From the NCBI RefSeq assembly GCF_000499385.1, contig NW_013651745.1, forward strand, positions 2,694 through 19,926: 17,233 nucleotides of DNA. The letters are read 5' to 3'. The notes below the pieces were generated by a model. The model was not told where the DNA came from. It was given only the letters and a program-made list of their open reading frames with translations, and made no database searches. Of the stretch, positions 1 to 8,797 are shown piece after piece; position 1 is the stretch's first letter; each line of letters opens with the position of its first letter. The position numbers and the translations under genes were made by a program. Origin of the DNA: Eimeria necatrix. Its lineage: Eukaryota; Apicomplexa; Conoidasida; Eucoccidiorida; Eimeriidae.

Positions 1-108
1 CCCCCCCGGGGGGCCCCCAGGCGGGGGGCCCCCCGGGGGGGGCCCCCGGGGGGGGCCCCGAGGGGGCCCCCGGGGGGCCCCCAGGGGGGCCCCCCGAGGG
101 GGGGCCCC
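1..108. repeat. GGGGGGCCCCCC-rich low-complexity tract
   Basis: Alternating runs of five to eight G and C residues, palindromic in nature, with occasional A (CCCCCGAGGGG, CCCCCAGGGG). The same kind of sequence is read as Gly-Gly-Pro-Pro blocks inside two genes of this window (around 4396-4480 and 9400-9680), so this tract could be coding in an upstream exon of the first gene or lie in its intron. No frame is decisive; a TAA at 124-126 closes one of them. The tract lies upstream of the splice acceptor at 166-167. Confidence 0.85.
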
Positions 109-167
109 TTCTCACGGTGTACCCTAAGGGCAGCCGCGCCAGCCCCACTTTTGCTTTTGACCTGCAG

Positions 168-216
168 AGCAGCCAGCAGCAAATTGCTGCTATCCCGCTG
201 CAGCTGCATGCGCCCT

Positions 217-247
<31 letters not shown>

Positions 248-698
248 AAAGTTCGTCGCCTGGCTCAACCCGAATGCCTACGGAAGCAGCAGCACCTGCT
301 ACAGAAAAGTCGAGTACCAAAAGACAGAAGGTCAGCGCTAAACCACACTTTAGGGTTTAGGGTTTAGGGTTTGGGGTTTGGCGTGTCCCCCGGGTGAATT
401 TTAAGTCTACATAAGTTAACTAAACCCTAAACCCTAAACCCTAAACCCTAGGCTGCTGCAAAAGCACTGGGAATTGTTTGAAAATGTTTTTATTTCAGAA
501 AAAGAACTTTTGACTCTTTGGTGGTTTGATGAGGGAAAAACCGAAAAAGTGGTTTTGGAAGTGCGTGCACTTGATCTCCCCAGCCCCCGCATGCCAGAGA
601 AAGACAGAAAAGAGGTAGGGTTTAGGGTTTAGGGTTTAGGGTTTAGGGTTTGCAGTTTGGGGGAGGCAAAGCTGATGCGGAGCCTGGCAAAGTTAGCA

Positions 699-743
<45 letters not shown>

Positions 744-795
744 GCAGCCGCAGTATGCCCAGCAGCAGCACAAGTATCCCTAGCACCATCACCAT

Positions 796-870
<75 letters not shown>

Positions 871-1379
871 GAGGAGCGTTGTGTGTGTGCGTGTCAGGCT
901 GCTTTGGAGTTGAGCGCAGTGCGAGCGATGGGCCGCGCGGTGTCAGTGGAAGCGGAAGCGAATTCGAATTTGAATTTAAATTTAAATTTAAATTTAAATT
1001 TAAATTTAAATTTAAATTCAAATTTAAATTTAAAATTAAATTCGAACTCCGTTGCTGCTTCTCTTGCTGCTCTCCGCTTCATTCTGATAAACTACCTTTT
1101 GGCCCGCAGCTTCCTGGCCGCGGCCTTCCGCAGAGAGCGCGCGCTGTTTGCTGCTGCGCTGCTGCAGCAGCAGCAAGCAGCAAAGCGCGCGCAGCAGCAG
1201 CAAACTTCGCTGCGGCTCAGCTTCTTCAAGGGGGCCCCCAAGACCACTGACAAGTCCTGGATTTTGCGGATTAATTTGTTTTTAAACTTCCCAAAGTTCA
1301 AGTCTTTGAAAGCAGCACTGGGGCCCCTGCTGCCGGCCTTTGCGGAGGCTTTGGCAGCAGCTTACACGGCCTGGGACGC

Positions 1380-1433
<54 letters not shown>

Positions 1434-1550
1434 CGGCCCCGGGGGGGCCCCCTGGAGGGCCAGCGGCGAGGCCCTCGAGGCCCTCTGTTCGCCGGAGGAG
1501 AAGCTGGAGGTGTGCGAGCAGCGCTACGGGCTGTGGGGCTCGCTGCTGCT

Positions 1551-1588
<38 letters not shown>

Positions 1589-2323
1589 TGGGGGCGGCGC
1601 TGTGTCCGAAGCGCATGGAGTCCCCGTTTTTGTTCAAAATATGGAAAGTGGAAGAAACAGAAAGTAATGGTATTGTTGCAGTTGGGGACTTGGGGGCCCT
1701 TGAGGCTTTCCAAAGAGATCCAAACAAGAGACACAATTTGCTGCTGCTGGGGGGTTTGGAGGCTTCTGTGTCGCTGCAGCTCAGCAAGTACCGCCAGCTG
1801 CTGCAGCAGGAAGCAGCAGGTGCTGCAGTCTCTCCGCAGCAAAAGTTCCAGGCCATGAAGTACATTTTCCTCCTCATTCAGGACATTCTTGCTGCTCACC
1901 AGCCCCCTGCTGCTGCTGCTGCTGCTGCTGCTGCAGCAGACCTCAGCAGCAGCCTCAGGGACGCGGGCTACGACGTCCTCCTCAGGCTCCCGCCGCCCCC
2001 TGCTGCTGCTGCTGCGCCTGCTGCTGCTGCTGCTGCTGCTGCTGCGGAGCGCGGCGCCGCGGAAGACGCTGCTGCGGGAGCAGCAGCAGCAGAGCAGCAG
2101 CACTTCGAGGCAGCAGAAGCAGCAGCAGAAATGCTTTACGAAGATCTCTTAACTCCCGAAAAAAGCATGCACTTGAGGGCCTTTTTGGGGCTTCCTGTGG
2201 GGCTGCATGCAGCTGCTGCTCATCTCTTTTTTGCTGCTAAGATGCGCCGCAGCAACCCGCTTGCTGCTGCTGCGGGCTTCCGGCTGCATGCGCGCGACGC
2301 GGCCATCCGCAACCGCTGCAGCT

Positions 2324-2361
<38 letters not shown>

Positions 2362-2525
2362 GGCTTCTGCCCCCACCTCGTTGTCTTGTGGAATCATGCT
2401 TATCTTTCTCTCATGGTGCTGCTGCAGCTCAGCAGCAGGCCAGAGCTTGTTGCTGAGCTGCTGGCAGCAGAAGACTTTGCTGCTGTCTCAGGCCAGGAGG
2501 CCCCGGGAAACGCCCTCCCAGACGT

Positions 2526-2601
<76 letters not shown>

Positions 2602-2712
2602 TGGCAGGGGTAGCGTTTTTTGCGGCTGCGCAGCTTTGCTGCAGCGCCAGCTGCTGCTCCTCCTCCGCCCACGCATACACTCCCGCTTCCTGTGCTGCTG
2701 CGCTGCCGCTGC

Positions 2713-2757
<45 letters not shown>

Positions 2758-3348
2758 AGGTGCCCGTGACCTTCGAAGAAAGCCTCATTGCCTTCAAGAC
2801 GGGGCTGCACTACGCGAAGTGTGTGGGGTGGGCGCATGCAGCTTTTGCTGCTTTCGAATCTGCTGCTGTTTCCACAGAGTCCATTTTGTCTCTTGTTGCT
2901 GCTTTTGCGGAAAAAGAAAAAGACCTTTCGCTGCTGCTGCTGCACCTGCCTGCAGCAGCAGCAGCAGCAGCAGCAAGTGCCCTCAGCCACAGACAAACCC
3001 TCCAAACCGCCACTTGGAATGCCTTCATTGCTTTCTGGTCCATTCAAGAGGTCTACGGCCTCCTCGAGGTAAACCCTAAACCCTAAACCCTAAACCCTAA
3101 ACCCTCGAGTCCAGTTGCGGCGAGCTGCAGCGGCAAAACACGCGGCGGATGCCCCGAGGTTGCTGCAGTCTTCCTGCTGCTGCATCTGCTGCTGCTGTTT
3201 AGAGGCTGCTGCTGCTGCTGCTGCTTGCTGCTGCTGCTGTCTGGCTGCTGCTGCTGCTGCTGCTGCGAGGCATGATTAGTGTTTCCACCTTTGCCGCTCC
3301 CTCCGCTCTACCTTTGACTTCTGTTTCATGCATTGCCTCTTGTGCTGC

Positions 3349-3390
<42 letters not shown>

Positions 3391-4003
3391 AGGGCGACTT
3401 GAGCAGCACGCTAAGCGCAGTTCCTTCTTTTGCTGCTTCTCCGCTGCTGAGCGGGGGCCCCTCTGGGCGCTTTTGGGTACCGGAGAGCATTTGGGGGCCC
3501 CTGGAGGAGGAGCTGCAGCAGCTGTTTGGGGCCCTTCCTGCTGCAGTAGGTGGCGGCCTTGCTGCTGCTTCTCGTGCTGCAGTGGATGCTGTGCTGCACG
3601 TGCTGCAGCAGCAAGTGCGGCGGCGGGGCTTTGTGGAAATGGGGGCCCCTGAGGCGTTGGCGCTGTGGTGGCAGCTGATGCAGCAGTGCCTGGAGCAGCT
3701 GCAGCAGCAGCAGCAGCAGCTGCAGCAGCAGCTGCTGCAGCAGCAGCAGCAGCCGGGGCCGCCGCCGGCGCAGCAGCAGCTGCAGCAGGGCGAGCAGCAG
3801 GCGCTGCTGGAGCAGCTGGAGCAGCAGGAGCAGCAGGTGCAGCAGTTCTTCCGCAGCCAGCAGCACACTGCAGCATTTTGCAAACTGCTGCAGCAAGCTG
3901 CTGCTGCTGCTGCCTTTGCGCAGCAGCTGGAAGACCCCGAGGTGAAGGCCGTGCTGACGCGGCGGCCGCAGCGCTTCGGCTTCGAGAGCTGGCTGAGCCT
4001 GGT

Positions 4004-4034
<31 letters not shown>

Positions 4035-4198
4035 AGCCCCGAAGCTACTGTGCTGCTGCTGCAGCGGCTCTTCACTCTTGTCTGCAGCATGATCCCCGCA
4101 AGTGCTGAGACAAGGGCCCTCAAGACTTTGGGAAAGCCCACGGAAGATGTGCAGCTTTTCAGGACTTTGGTGGACTCCATAGTCTACCGTTTGCTGCT

Positions 4199-4236
<38 letters not shown>

Positions 4237-5437
4237 TGCCGCCGCCCTCCTTCGCCCACTACCCCCTCTGCACCGCCATTCGAGCAGCAGACTGCAGCAG
4301 CTTCGCAGCAGCAGCAGCAGCAGACCCAGTTCTTGCGAGGTCTTGCAAAGAACTTGAAGAAGTGAAGCAGCGGATTTTGGCCACTTTGCCTTTGGGGGGC
4401 CCCCCTGGGGGGCCCCCCGGGGGGCCCCCCGGGGGGCCCCCCGGGGAGGGGGCCCCCGGCGGGGGGGCCCCCGAGGGGCCCTCGGAGTTCTGTTTGCTGC
4501 TGCAGCAAACCGAAGAGCCCCTGGCGGAGCGCTGCGAGTGCAGCAAAGGCGGCCGCAGCAGCAGCAACTTGCTGCAGTTCTTTGTGGGGTTTATGAGCCG
4601 GCAGCTGAGCAGCAGCATTGTGCAGGACCAGTGGTCACGTTTGCTGCGCATGCAGCTGCTGCAGCAGCAGGAGCCCGCGCTGTTCCCGCTGCCGCTGAAC
4701 CCTCTTGCTGCTGCGCTGCACGAGGCGGCCGTGCAGCTGGCGGACGCAGCAGCAGCAGCAGCAGCAGCAGCAGACGCCGCAGCCACCCCCGCAGCCAAAG
4801 CAGCAGCAGAAGCAGCAGCAGCAGCAAAACAAGACCAAGACCTTGCTGCAGCAGCAAACCGCGTCTACTACACCATGTGCAGATACGCAGACTACATGAT
4901 AGCAGCAAACAACTTAAAAGAGACCAACGCATGCACGCTGGTGGGGGCCCCCCGGCCCCTGCTGGCGCTGCTGAAGCGGCTGCTGCAGCAGCACTCCTCG
5001 AGGGTCCTGTGGAGCCGGCTGGGGCAGCAGCAGCAGGGATTATTGGCAATGAGTTATGAAGAAATAGTAAAGTCGAAGAGTCTGCAGCAGCAGCCGAGCG
5101 GGGCCCTGAAGGCGGGGGCCCTGGAGTTCCTGGGCCGGCAGTTCTGGGGCAGCAGCAGCAGCAGGGGGGCCCCCCTGCCGGGGGCCCCCCCCCCCGAGTA
5201 CCAGCGGCTGCAGCAGGGCTTCGCAGACGTGCTGCAGCTGCTGCGGGACAAGCTGCAGCGGCTGCAGCCGCAGCTCAGCAGCTGGCAGCAGCAAGCAGCA
5301 CGCGCGCTGCAGCTGCTGCTGCACCATGCTGTCAAGTTCGTTCTTGCTGCTGCTAAGGACTTGACGCGTTCGGGCCGCCGCAGCCTCAAGGAGCAGCGCA
5401 GGGACCTCCGCATGCAAATCGAGCTCAAGCGCAAGCT

Positions 5438-5476
<39 letters not shown>

Positions 5477-5614
5477 GCAGCGGCAGCAGCAGCGCGCGAA
5501 GCCGCAGCAGCAGCAGCAGCAGCAGCAGAGGAGCAGGCAGCCGCAGGCGAAACCCAGCCTCGTGCAGACCGCCGCCGAACACCGCCCGCAGGACGCAGCA
5601 GCAGCAGCAGCAGC

Positions 5615-5656
<42 letters not shown>

Positions 5657-5739
5657 CGTGGCTGGCAGGGGCGCGGCAGTTCGTTCTTTCGGGCGGAAGG
5701 CGCTGGTGTCCCGGCACTGGTCGCTGCTGCAGCTGTCCC

Positions 5740-5784
<45 letters not shown>

Positions 5785-6126
5785 CAGCAGGAGGGGGCGC
5801 GGCGGGAGAGCTGCTGCAGTCGCTGCTGCTGCCGCTGCTGTCGGAGCTGCCGCGGGCCGTGGGGGCCCTCCCGGCGCAGCAGCTGGGGGGCCTCTGGCTG
5901 TCTCTTGCTGCTGCTCTTCGAGTGCAAAAGACAGTTGTGGGGTCTGTGAAAGAAGCAGCAGCAAAAGTTTGCATAAGATCTCTGGACAGCATTTTGCTGC
6001 CAGCTTTGCTGAGTGCGGGCCGGCTGCTGCCTGCTGCGCTGCTGCGGACGCAGCTGCTGCTGCTGGCGCGGCAGCTGCACTTCTTCGTTGCTGCTGCAGC
6101 AGCGGAGCTGGAGGTGTCTCTGAAGC

Positions 6127-6168
<42 letters not shown>

Positions 6169-6716
6169 GCAGCAGCGGGCTGCTGGGCCTGCGGCTGCTG
6201 CTGCGCGGGCTCGCGCTGGCCGTGGCCAGCCGGCTGCAGCAGCTGCTGCTGCAGCAGCAGTTTCAGCGGAAGGTGCAGCGCAGCATAACGCGGAGACTGC
6301 AGCAGCTGCTGGAGACTCTGCAAGCAGCTTTTAAAGTCTACAGAGTCTCCGAAGTTCTCTGCGGGGGTCTCCATTTGCTGCTGGACGCAGCAGCAGATTT
6401 GCTGCACGAGCAGCAGCAGCAGCTGGGTGCTGCGCTGCTCGCGCTGCTGCAGACAGACGCCTTGGGCCGTTTGGCTCTCTTCATCGAAGCAAATCTCTTT
6501 TTGCTGCTGCAGCAGATCTGCAGCAGCAAAGCTGCTGCCAACTTCTTTGCTGCTGCTGCTTCCCACCTCGGACTCTGGGGAGCAGCAAAAGACCTTTCCA
6601 GGGCCCTCTTCGGCTGGTTCTTCGGAGGCGCCAGGGGCCCCCAGGGGGGCCCCCCTGCTGCTGCTGCTGCTGCTGCTGCTGCAGCAGAGCCTGCTGCTGC
6701 AGCGCAGCAGCAGTAG
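168..6716 (+). CDS. Large multi-exon gene, 3' part, unrecognised low-complexity-rich protein
   Basis: Proposed exons are 168-330, 499-614, 656-691, 1168-2523, 2760-3068 and 3393-6716, with stop TAG at 6714-6716. Phases agree at every junction: exon 1 leaves one base, exon 2 starts with two (joining Glu), and later junctions are phase 0. Splice sites are GACCTGCAG|, GAAG|GTCAGC, TTTTTATTTCAG|, AAAGAG|GTAGGG, TTTGCAG|, GAC|GTAAGC, (CTG)nCAG| and GAG|GTAAAC. About 1767 residues are visible; the acceptor before exon 1 implies more gene to the left. Exon 2 encodes KELLTLWWFDEGKTEKVVLE, typical globular sequence. Later exons mix helical-looking segments (MESPFLFKIWKVEE, VYYTMCRYADYMIAANN) with poly-Q, poly-A, poly-S and a GGPP block near residues 995-1020. 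No signal peptide, membrane span or known motif was recognised, so no function is offered. The exon 3 to exon 4 junction is the least certain; an alternative acceptor at 1109 exists. The stop falls in a CAG run. Confidence 0.72.
331..498 (+). other. Intron 1 of first gene, with inverted telomere-like arrays
   Basis: GTCAGC donor and TGTTTTTATTTCAG acceptor. The intron holds TTTAGGG units at 349-371 (then TTTGGGG variants) and, 50 bases on, AAACCCT units at 422-451. The two arrays are complementary and could pair in the transcript. The flanking exon phases match (1 base plus 2 bases). No coding potential was seen between the arrays. Confidence 0.75.
615..655 (+). other. Intron 2 of first gene, 41 nt, built of TTTAGGG units
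   Basis: Composition is GTAGGG, then four TTTAGGG units, then TTTGCAG. The preceding exon ends in phase 0 (KDRKE) and the following one opens in phase 0 (FGGGKADAEPGK). Apart from the terminal GTA and GCAG, the whole intron is telomere-like repeat. It is short for a spliceosomal intron, which leaves some doubt. Confidence 0.7.
692..1167 (+). other. Probable intron 3 with CAG tracts and AAATTT tract
   Basis: Proposed donor is AAA|GTTAGC at 692 and acceptor is GCGCTGCTGCAG at 1167, both phase 0. It contains (CAG)n tracts at about 703-741 and 798-867 and a (TTTAAA)n hexanucleotide tract at 967-1035. The AAATTT tract is open in several frames on both strands, reading as Asn-Leu or Lys-Phe repeats, so openness here is not evidence for coding. 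Alternative donors (for example at 883) and an acceptor at 1109 would also preserve frame, so these limits are tentative. Confidence 0.45.
2524..2759 (+). other. Intron 4 flanked by complementary CAG and CTG tracts
   Basis: The donor GAC|GTAAGC runs directly into about 25 CAG units (2526-2600), and the acceptor is preceded by about 14 CTG units ending in CAG (2714-2759). The CAG and CTG runs are complementary, so the intron could fold with its two ends paired. Reading continues from NALPD into VPVTFEESLIAFK in phase 0. Confidence 0.75.
3069..3392 (+). other. Intron 5 with AAACCCT array at its 5' end
   Basis: The donor is CTCGAG|GTAAACCC, so the telomere-like array (3071-3105) begins inside the 5' splice site. 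The acceptor is (CTG)nCAG at 3392. Both flanking exons are phase 0 (VYGLLE into GDLSSTLS). A 7-bp direct repeat CCTCGAG flanks the array (3062-3068 and 3103-3109). CTG tracts fill much of the 3' half. Confidence 0.75.
4396..4480 (+). repeat. In-frame GGGGGGCCCCCC repeat coding Gly-Gly-Pro-Pro
   Basis: Tandem 12-bp palindromic units inside exon 6 of the first gene, translated as GGPP repeats and then GEGAPGGGAPEGP. This is the same DNA element as the tract at 1-108 and the block in the middle gene. Confidence 0.9.
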
Positions 6717-6906
6717 CTCCCAGCGACTGCGCTCTACAACCCAAAGACACACAGCAGCAGCAGCAGCAGCTGCTGCTGCTGCTGCTGCTGCTGAGGTCAT
6801 GCAGTGCAGCGGCAGCGGTGGCAGCTGCTGCTGCAGCTGCTGCTGCTGCGCCGACGCACTGCAGCAGCAGCAGCTGCTGCTGCTGCTGCAGCTCTCGCGG
6901 CCGTGC
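6717..6906. repeat. CAG/CTG tracts downstream of first gene
   Basis: Short (CAG)n and (CTG)n blocks alternate (CAG at 6752-6769, CTG at 6770-6793, further CTG at 6829-6849, CAG at 6861-6872, CTG at 6873-6890). Adjacent CAG and CTG runs make perfect inverted repeats. They follow the TAG stop directly and may be 3' untranslated sequence. From 6907 to 7050 the sequence becomes T-rich with no gene seen. Confidence 0.8.
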
Positions 6907-7050
6907 TGCTTTCGCAAATATTTATTTTGTATTGGCAACTAGTTTTGTTTTTTAAATGCATTTGTCCTTTTTGTTTTCTTTTTTTATTTCTCCAAGTTTG
7001 TTTTTTGCTTTTTGCAAATTCCAAAAAGTCCATTTAAAGCCTTTTTGCTC

Positions 7051-7126
7051 CAAAACGCATGCAAACAAATGGGGCTTTTTGCTGCTGCCAAAACGCATGC
7101 AAAGAAATGGGGCTTTTTGCTGCTGC
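7051..7126. repeat. 38-bp tandem repeat, two copies
   Basis: The unit runs CAAAACGCATGCAAA, then AAATGGGGCTTTTTGCTGCTG. Copies start at 7051 and 7089 and differ by one base in the AAACAAATG/AAAGAAATG part. Each unit carries one GCATGC. Confidence 0.85.
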
Positions 7127-7151
7127 TGTCTTTCAGCAGTGGGGCCCTCCA

Positions 7152-7165
7152 GGTGTACATACACC
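7152..7165. promoter_or_regulatory. GGTGTACATACACC near-palindrome
   Basis: One-base variant (G to A) of the 14-bp palindrome GGTGTACGTACACC found elsewhere in the window. It lies between the two tandem repeat blocks. A role in protein binding is inferred only from recurrence and symmetry. Confidence 0.5.
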
Positions 7166-7193
7166 GCGGAAAACGCATGCACGAGGTGCTTTT

Positions 7194-7354
7194 AAATCTT
7201 TTAAATGCATGCATGCAGTGCATGCATTTATTAAATCTTTTAAATGCATGCATGCATGCAGTGGCATGCATTTATTAAATCTTTTAAATGCATGCATGCA
7301 TGCAGTGCATGCATTTATTAAATCTTTTAAATGCATGCATGCAGTGGCCTGCAC
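7194..7354. repeat. Tandem repeat with TGCATGCA inverted repeats, four copies
   Basis: Units of 39-44 bp start at 7194, 7233, 7277 and 7320 with AAATCTTTTAAATGCATGC; length differs by the number of GCAT units. Each unit holds AAATGCATGCA facing TGCATGCATTT around a short CAG or CAGTG centre, so each can form a hairpin. TGCATGCA is a well-known ApiAP2 binding motif in apicomplexans; use here is inference. Confidence 0.85.
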
Positions 7355-7380
7355 TGCACAGAGTGCGGACTTAGCCGCAA

Positions 7381-7444
7381 AATGGCATTATGGCAAGTGT
7401 AACAAATGCCAGTCTGGCAGTTACAATGAATGGCATTATGGCAA
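7381..7444. repeat. Duplicated AATGGCATTATGGCAA
   Basis: Exact 16-bp copies at 7381-7396 and 7429-7444. TGGCA and TGCCA words between them give further inverted symmetry. From 7445 to 7740 no gene or further strong repeat was identified; the open frame there is continuous with repeat sequence and looks spurious. Confidence 0.7.
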
Positions 7445-7740
7445 ACAACAAATGCCACTCTTTGAGGCCTTTCTGCTTCTTTTCGGAGAATTACCCCTCA
7501 AGAAAGAAGTCCATTTAAATGCATTTTCCCCAAAAGCTGGCAAATGCAAAAGAGCCTCGCCTCCCGCTCCACCCCCCAGACAAGCAGCGAGCTGGGGGGC
7601 CTCGGCCGTTTATTTTGCAAAAATGGCACTTTAAACACTTTAATTTAATTAATAATGAAGTGCAAATTAAATAAAACTGATTCGCGCGTTCAAAAGCCAC
7701 TGGAAGACAGTCCGGGACCCCCGGGGTCTGCAGCTTCCGG

Positions 7741-7753
7741 GGTGTACGTACAG
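7741..7753 (+). promoter_or_regulatory. GGTGTACGTACAG half-palindrome
   Basis: Matches the first 12 bases of GGTGTACGTACACC and continues in CAGCTC, exactly as in the array at 8412-8797. It is an isolated copy of that array unit 660 bp upstream of it. Confidence 0.5.
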
Positions 7754-7786
7754 CTCAGTGCGCGGCGCCGCGGGCAAGTCCAAAAA

Positions 7787-8277
7787 CGCGGAAAGCTGCG
7801 AAATTGAACTTCAGAAACTTTAATTTGAATTTATTTTAGAAAAAGAAATGCAAATTGCGGCGCTTTCCGCGGGTGGGAGCTGCGGAAAGGTGCAGCAGAC
7901 CAGTCGATCCGCTGCAGCCCGTGCAGGCTTTGCTGCGGGTGTTTCCGCGGCGAAAGCAGCAGCAAACTGGCCGATTTGGAGTTGAATTGGACTTCTTTTT
8001 GTTATTTTCATTTTTAAAAAGGAAAGTTTGCCTTTTAAAGCTTCAAAGTGGTCCAAAGACGCGCAAAGAGCTTTTCCCGGGGGCGAGTTCCAGTGGCTTC
8101 CGGAATGGTTCAGGTTTTCGATTGTGAGCACAAGTTGGGCTTTCCGCCTCAGCGAACTTTTCCTTTTCTTTTTTAATTCTAATTAACTTATTTTTTCCTT
8201 TTCTTTTTTAATTCTAATTAATTCATTTTAATTTCAAAGCTTTCAAACGCGCGCATTAATTTCGCGGACTTTCCGCG
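7787..8277. promoter_or_regulatory. Cluster of CTTTCCGCG / CGCGGAAAG motifs
   Basis: TTTCCGC or its complement occurs at 7787-7795, 7863-7871, 7882-7890, 7942-7950, 8141-8147 and 8270-8277, four of them with an extended CTTTCCGCG or complement form. The surrounding sequence is otherwise unremarkable and without a supported gene. The clustering upstream of the middle gene suggests regulatory sites but nothing else supports this. Confidence 0.4.
8158..8221. repeat. 29-bp direct repeat, T-rich
   Basis: The word beginning TTTTCCTTTTCTTTTTTAAT and ending CTAATTAA occurs at 8158-8186 and again at 8193-8221, 35 bp apart, without mismatch. Confidence 0.85.
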
Positions 8278-8411
8278 TTTTGCACAAGTGACGTCGCAGC
8301 TGCGCATACACCTGAATTCGCTTTCTCTCTCCGAGCCCGCGTCGAATTTTTTCTTTTTTTTATTTCAAATTTCCTTTTCTGTTCTTCCCCGCAAAAGCCC
8401 TGCAGCTCGCA

Positions 8412-8797
8412 GTGTACATACAGCTCTTGCGGTGTACATACAGCTCTCGCAGTGTACATACAGCTCGCAGTGTACATACAGCTCGCGGTGTACGTACAGC
8501 TGGGGTGTACGTCCAGCTCTTGCGGTGTACATACAGCTCGCAGTGTACATACAGCTCTCGCGGTGTACATACAGCTCACAGTGTACATAAGCTCTTGCGG
8601 TGTACATACAGCTCGCAGTGTACATACAGCTGGGGTGTACATACAGCTCTTGCGGTGTACATACAGCTCGTAGTGTACATACAGCCGGGGTGTACATACA
8701 GCTCTTGCGGTGTACGCACAGCTGGGGTGTACGTACAGCTGAGGTGTACATACAGCTCTTGCGGTGTACGCACAGCTGGGGTGTACGTACAGCTGAG
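8412..8797 (+). repeat. 21-copy GTGTACATACAGCTC minisatellite upstream of middle gene
   Basis: GTGTAC starts at 8412, 8432, 8452, 8470, 8488, 8505, 8525, 8543, 8563, 8581, 8600, 8618, 8635, 8655, 8673, 8690, 8710, 8727, 8744, 8764 and 8781, all in the same orientation, spaced 17-20 bp. The consensus is GTGTACATACAGCTC followed by TTGCG, GCA or a shortened GGG. The last units use GTACGTACAG or GTACGCACAG. The array ends four bases before the ATG at 8798. Copies differ in spacer class, so the array is not freshly expanded. It could be a promoter array, a 5' leader, or neutral expansion. It is open in frame with the gene from a GTG at 8600, but this has no ATG start and reads as repeats of VYIQL and CTYSS. 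Confidence 0.9.

Noticed and set aside
883..1110. Coding of Asn-Leu repeats at the start of a long frame, or Lys-Phe on other frames
   Set aside because: The AAATTT hexamer is open in several frames on both strands, the frame opens with GTG rather than ATG, and upstream exons join more cleanly past this tract.
3326..4508. Cys-, Leu- or Ala-rich minus-strand frames opposite exon 6 of the first gene
   Set aside because: These are shadows of CAG tracts, which are open in all frames.
5040..6938. 632-codon minus-strand frame
   Set aside because: Almost wholly poly-L, poly-Q, poly-C or poly-A from triplet tracts opposite a better frame with globular segments.
7059..7634. 191-codon plus-strand frame
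   Set aside because: Made of translated tandem and TGCATGCA repeats; no globular segment or splice context.
8412..8797. CRISPR-like array
   Set aside because: Units are 17-20 bp head to tail with no unique spacers, and the surrounding genome is eukaryotic; it is a minisatellite.
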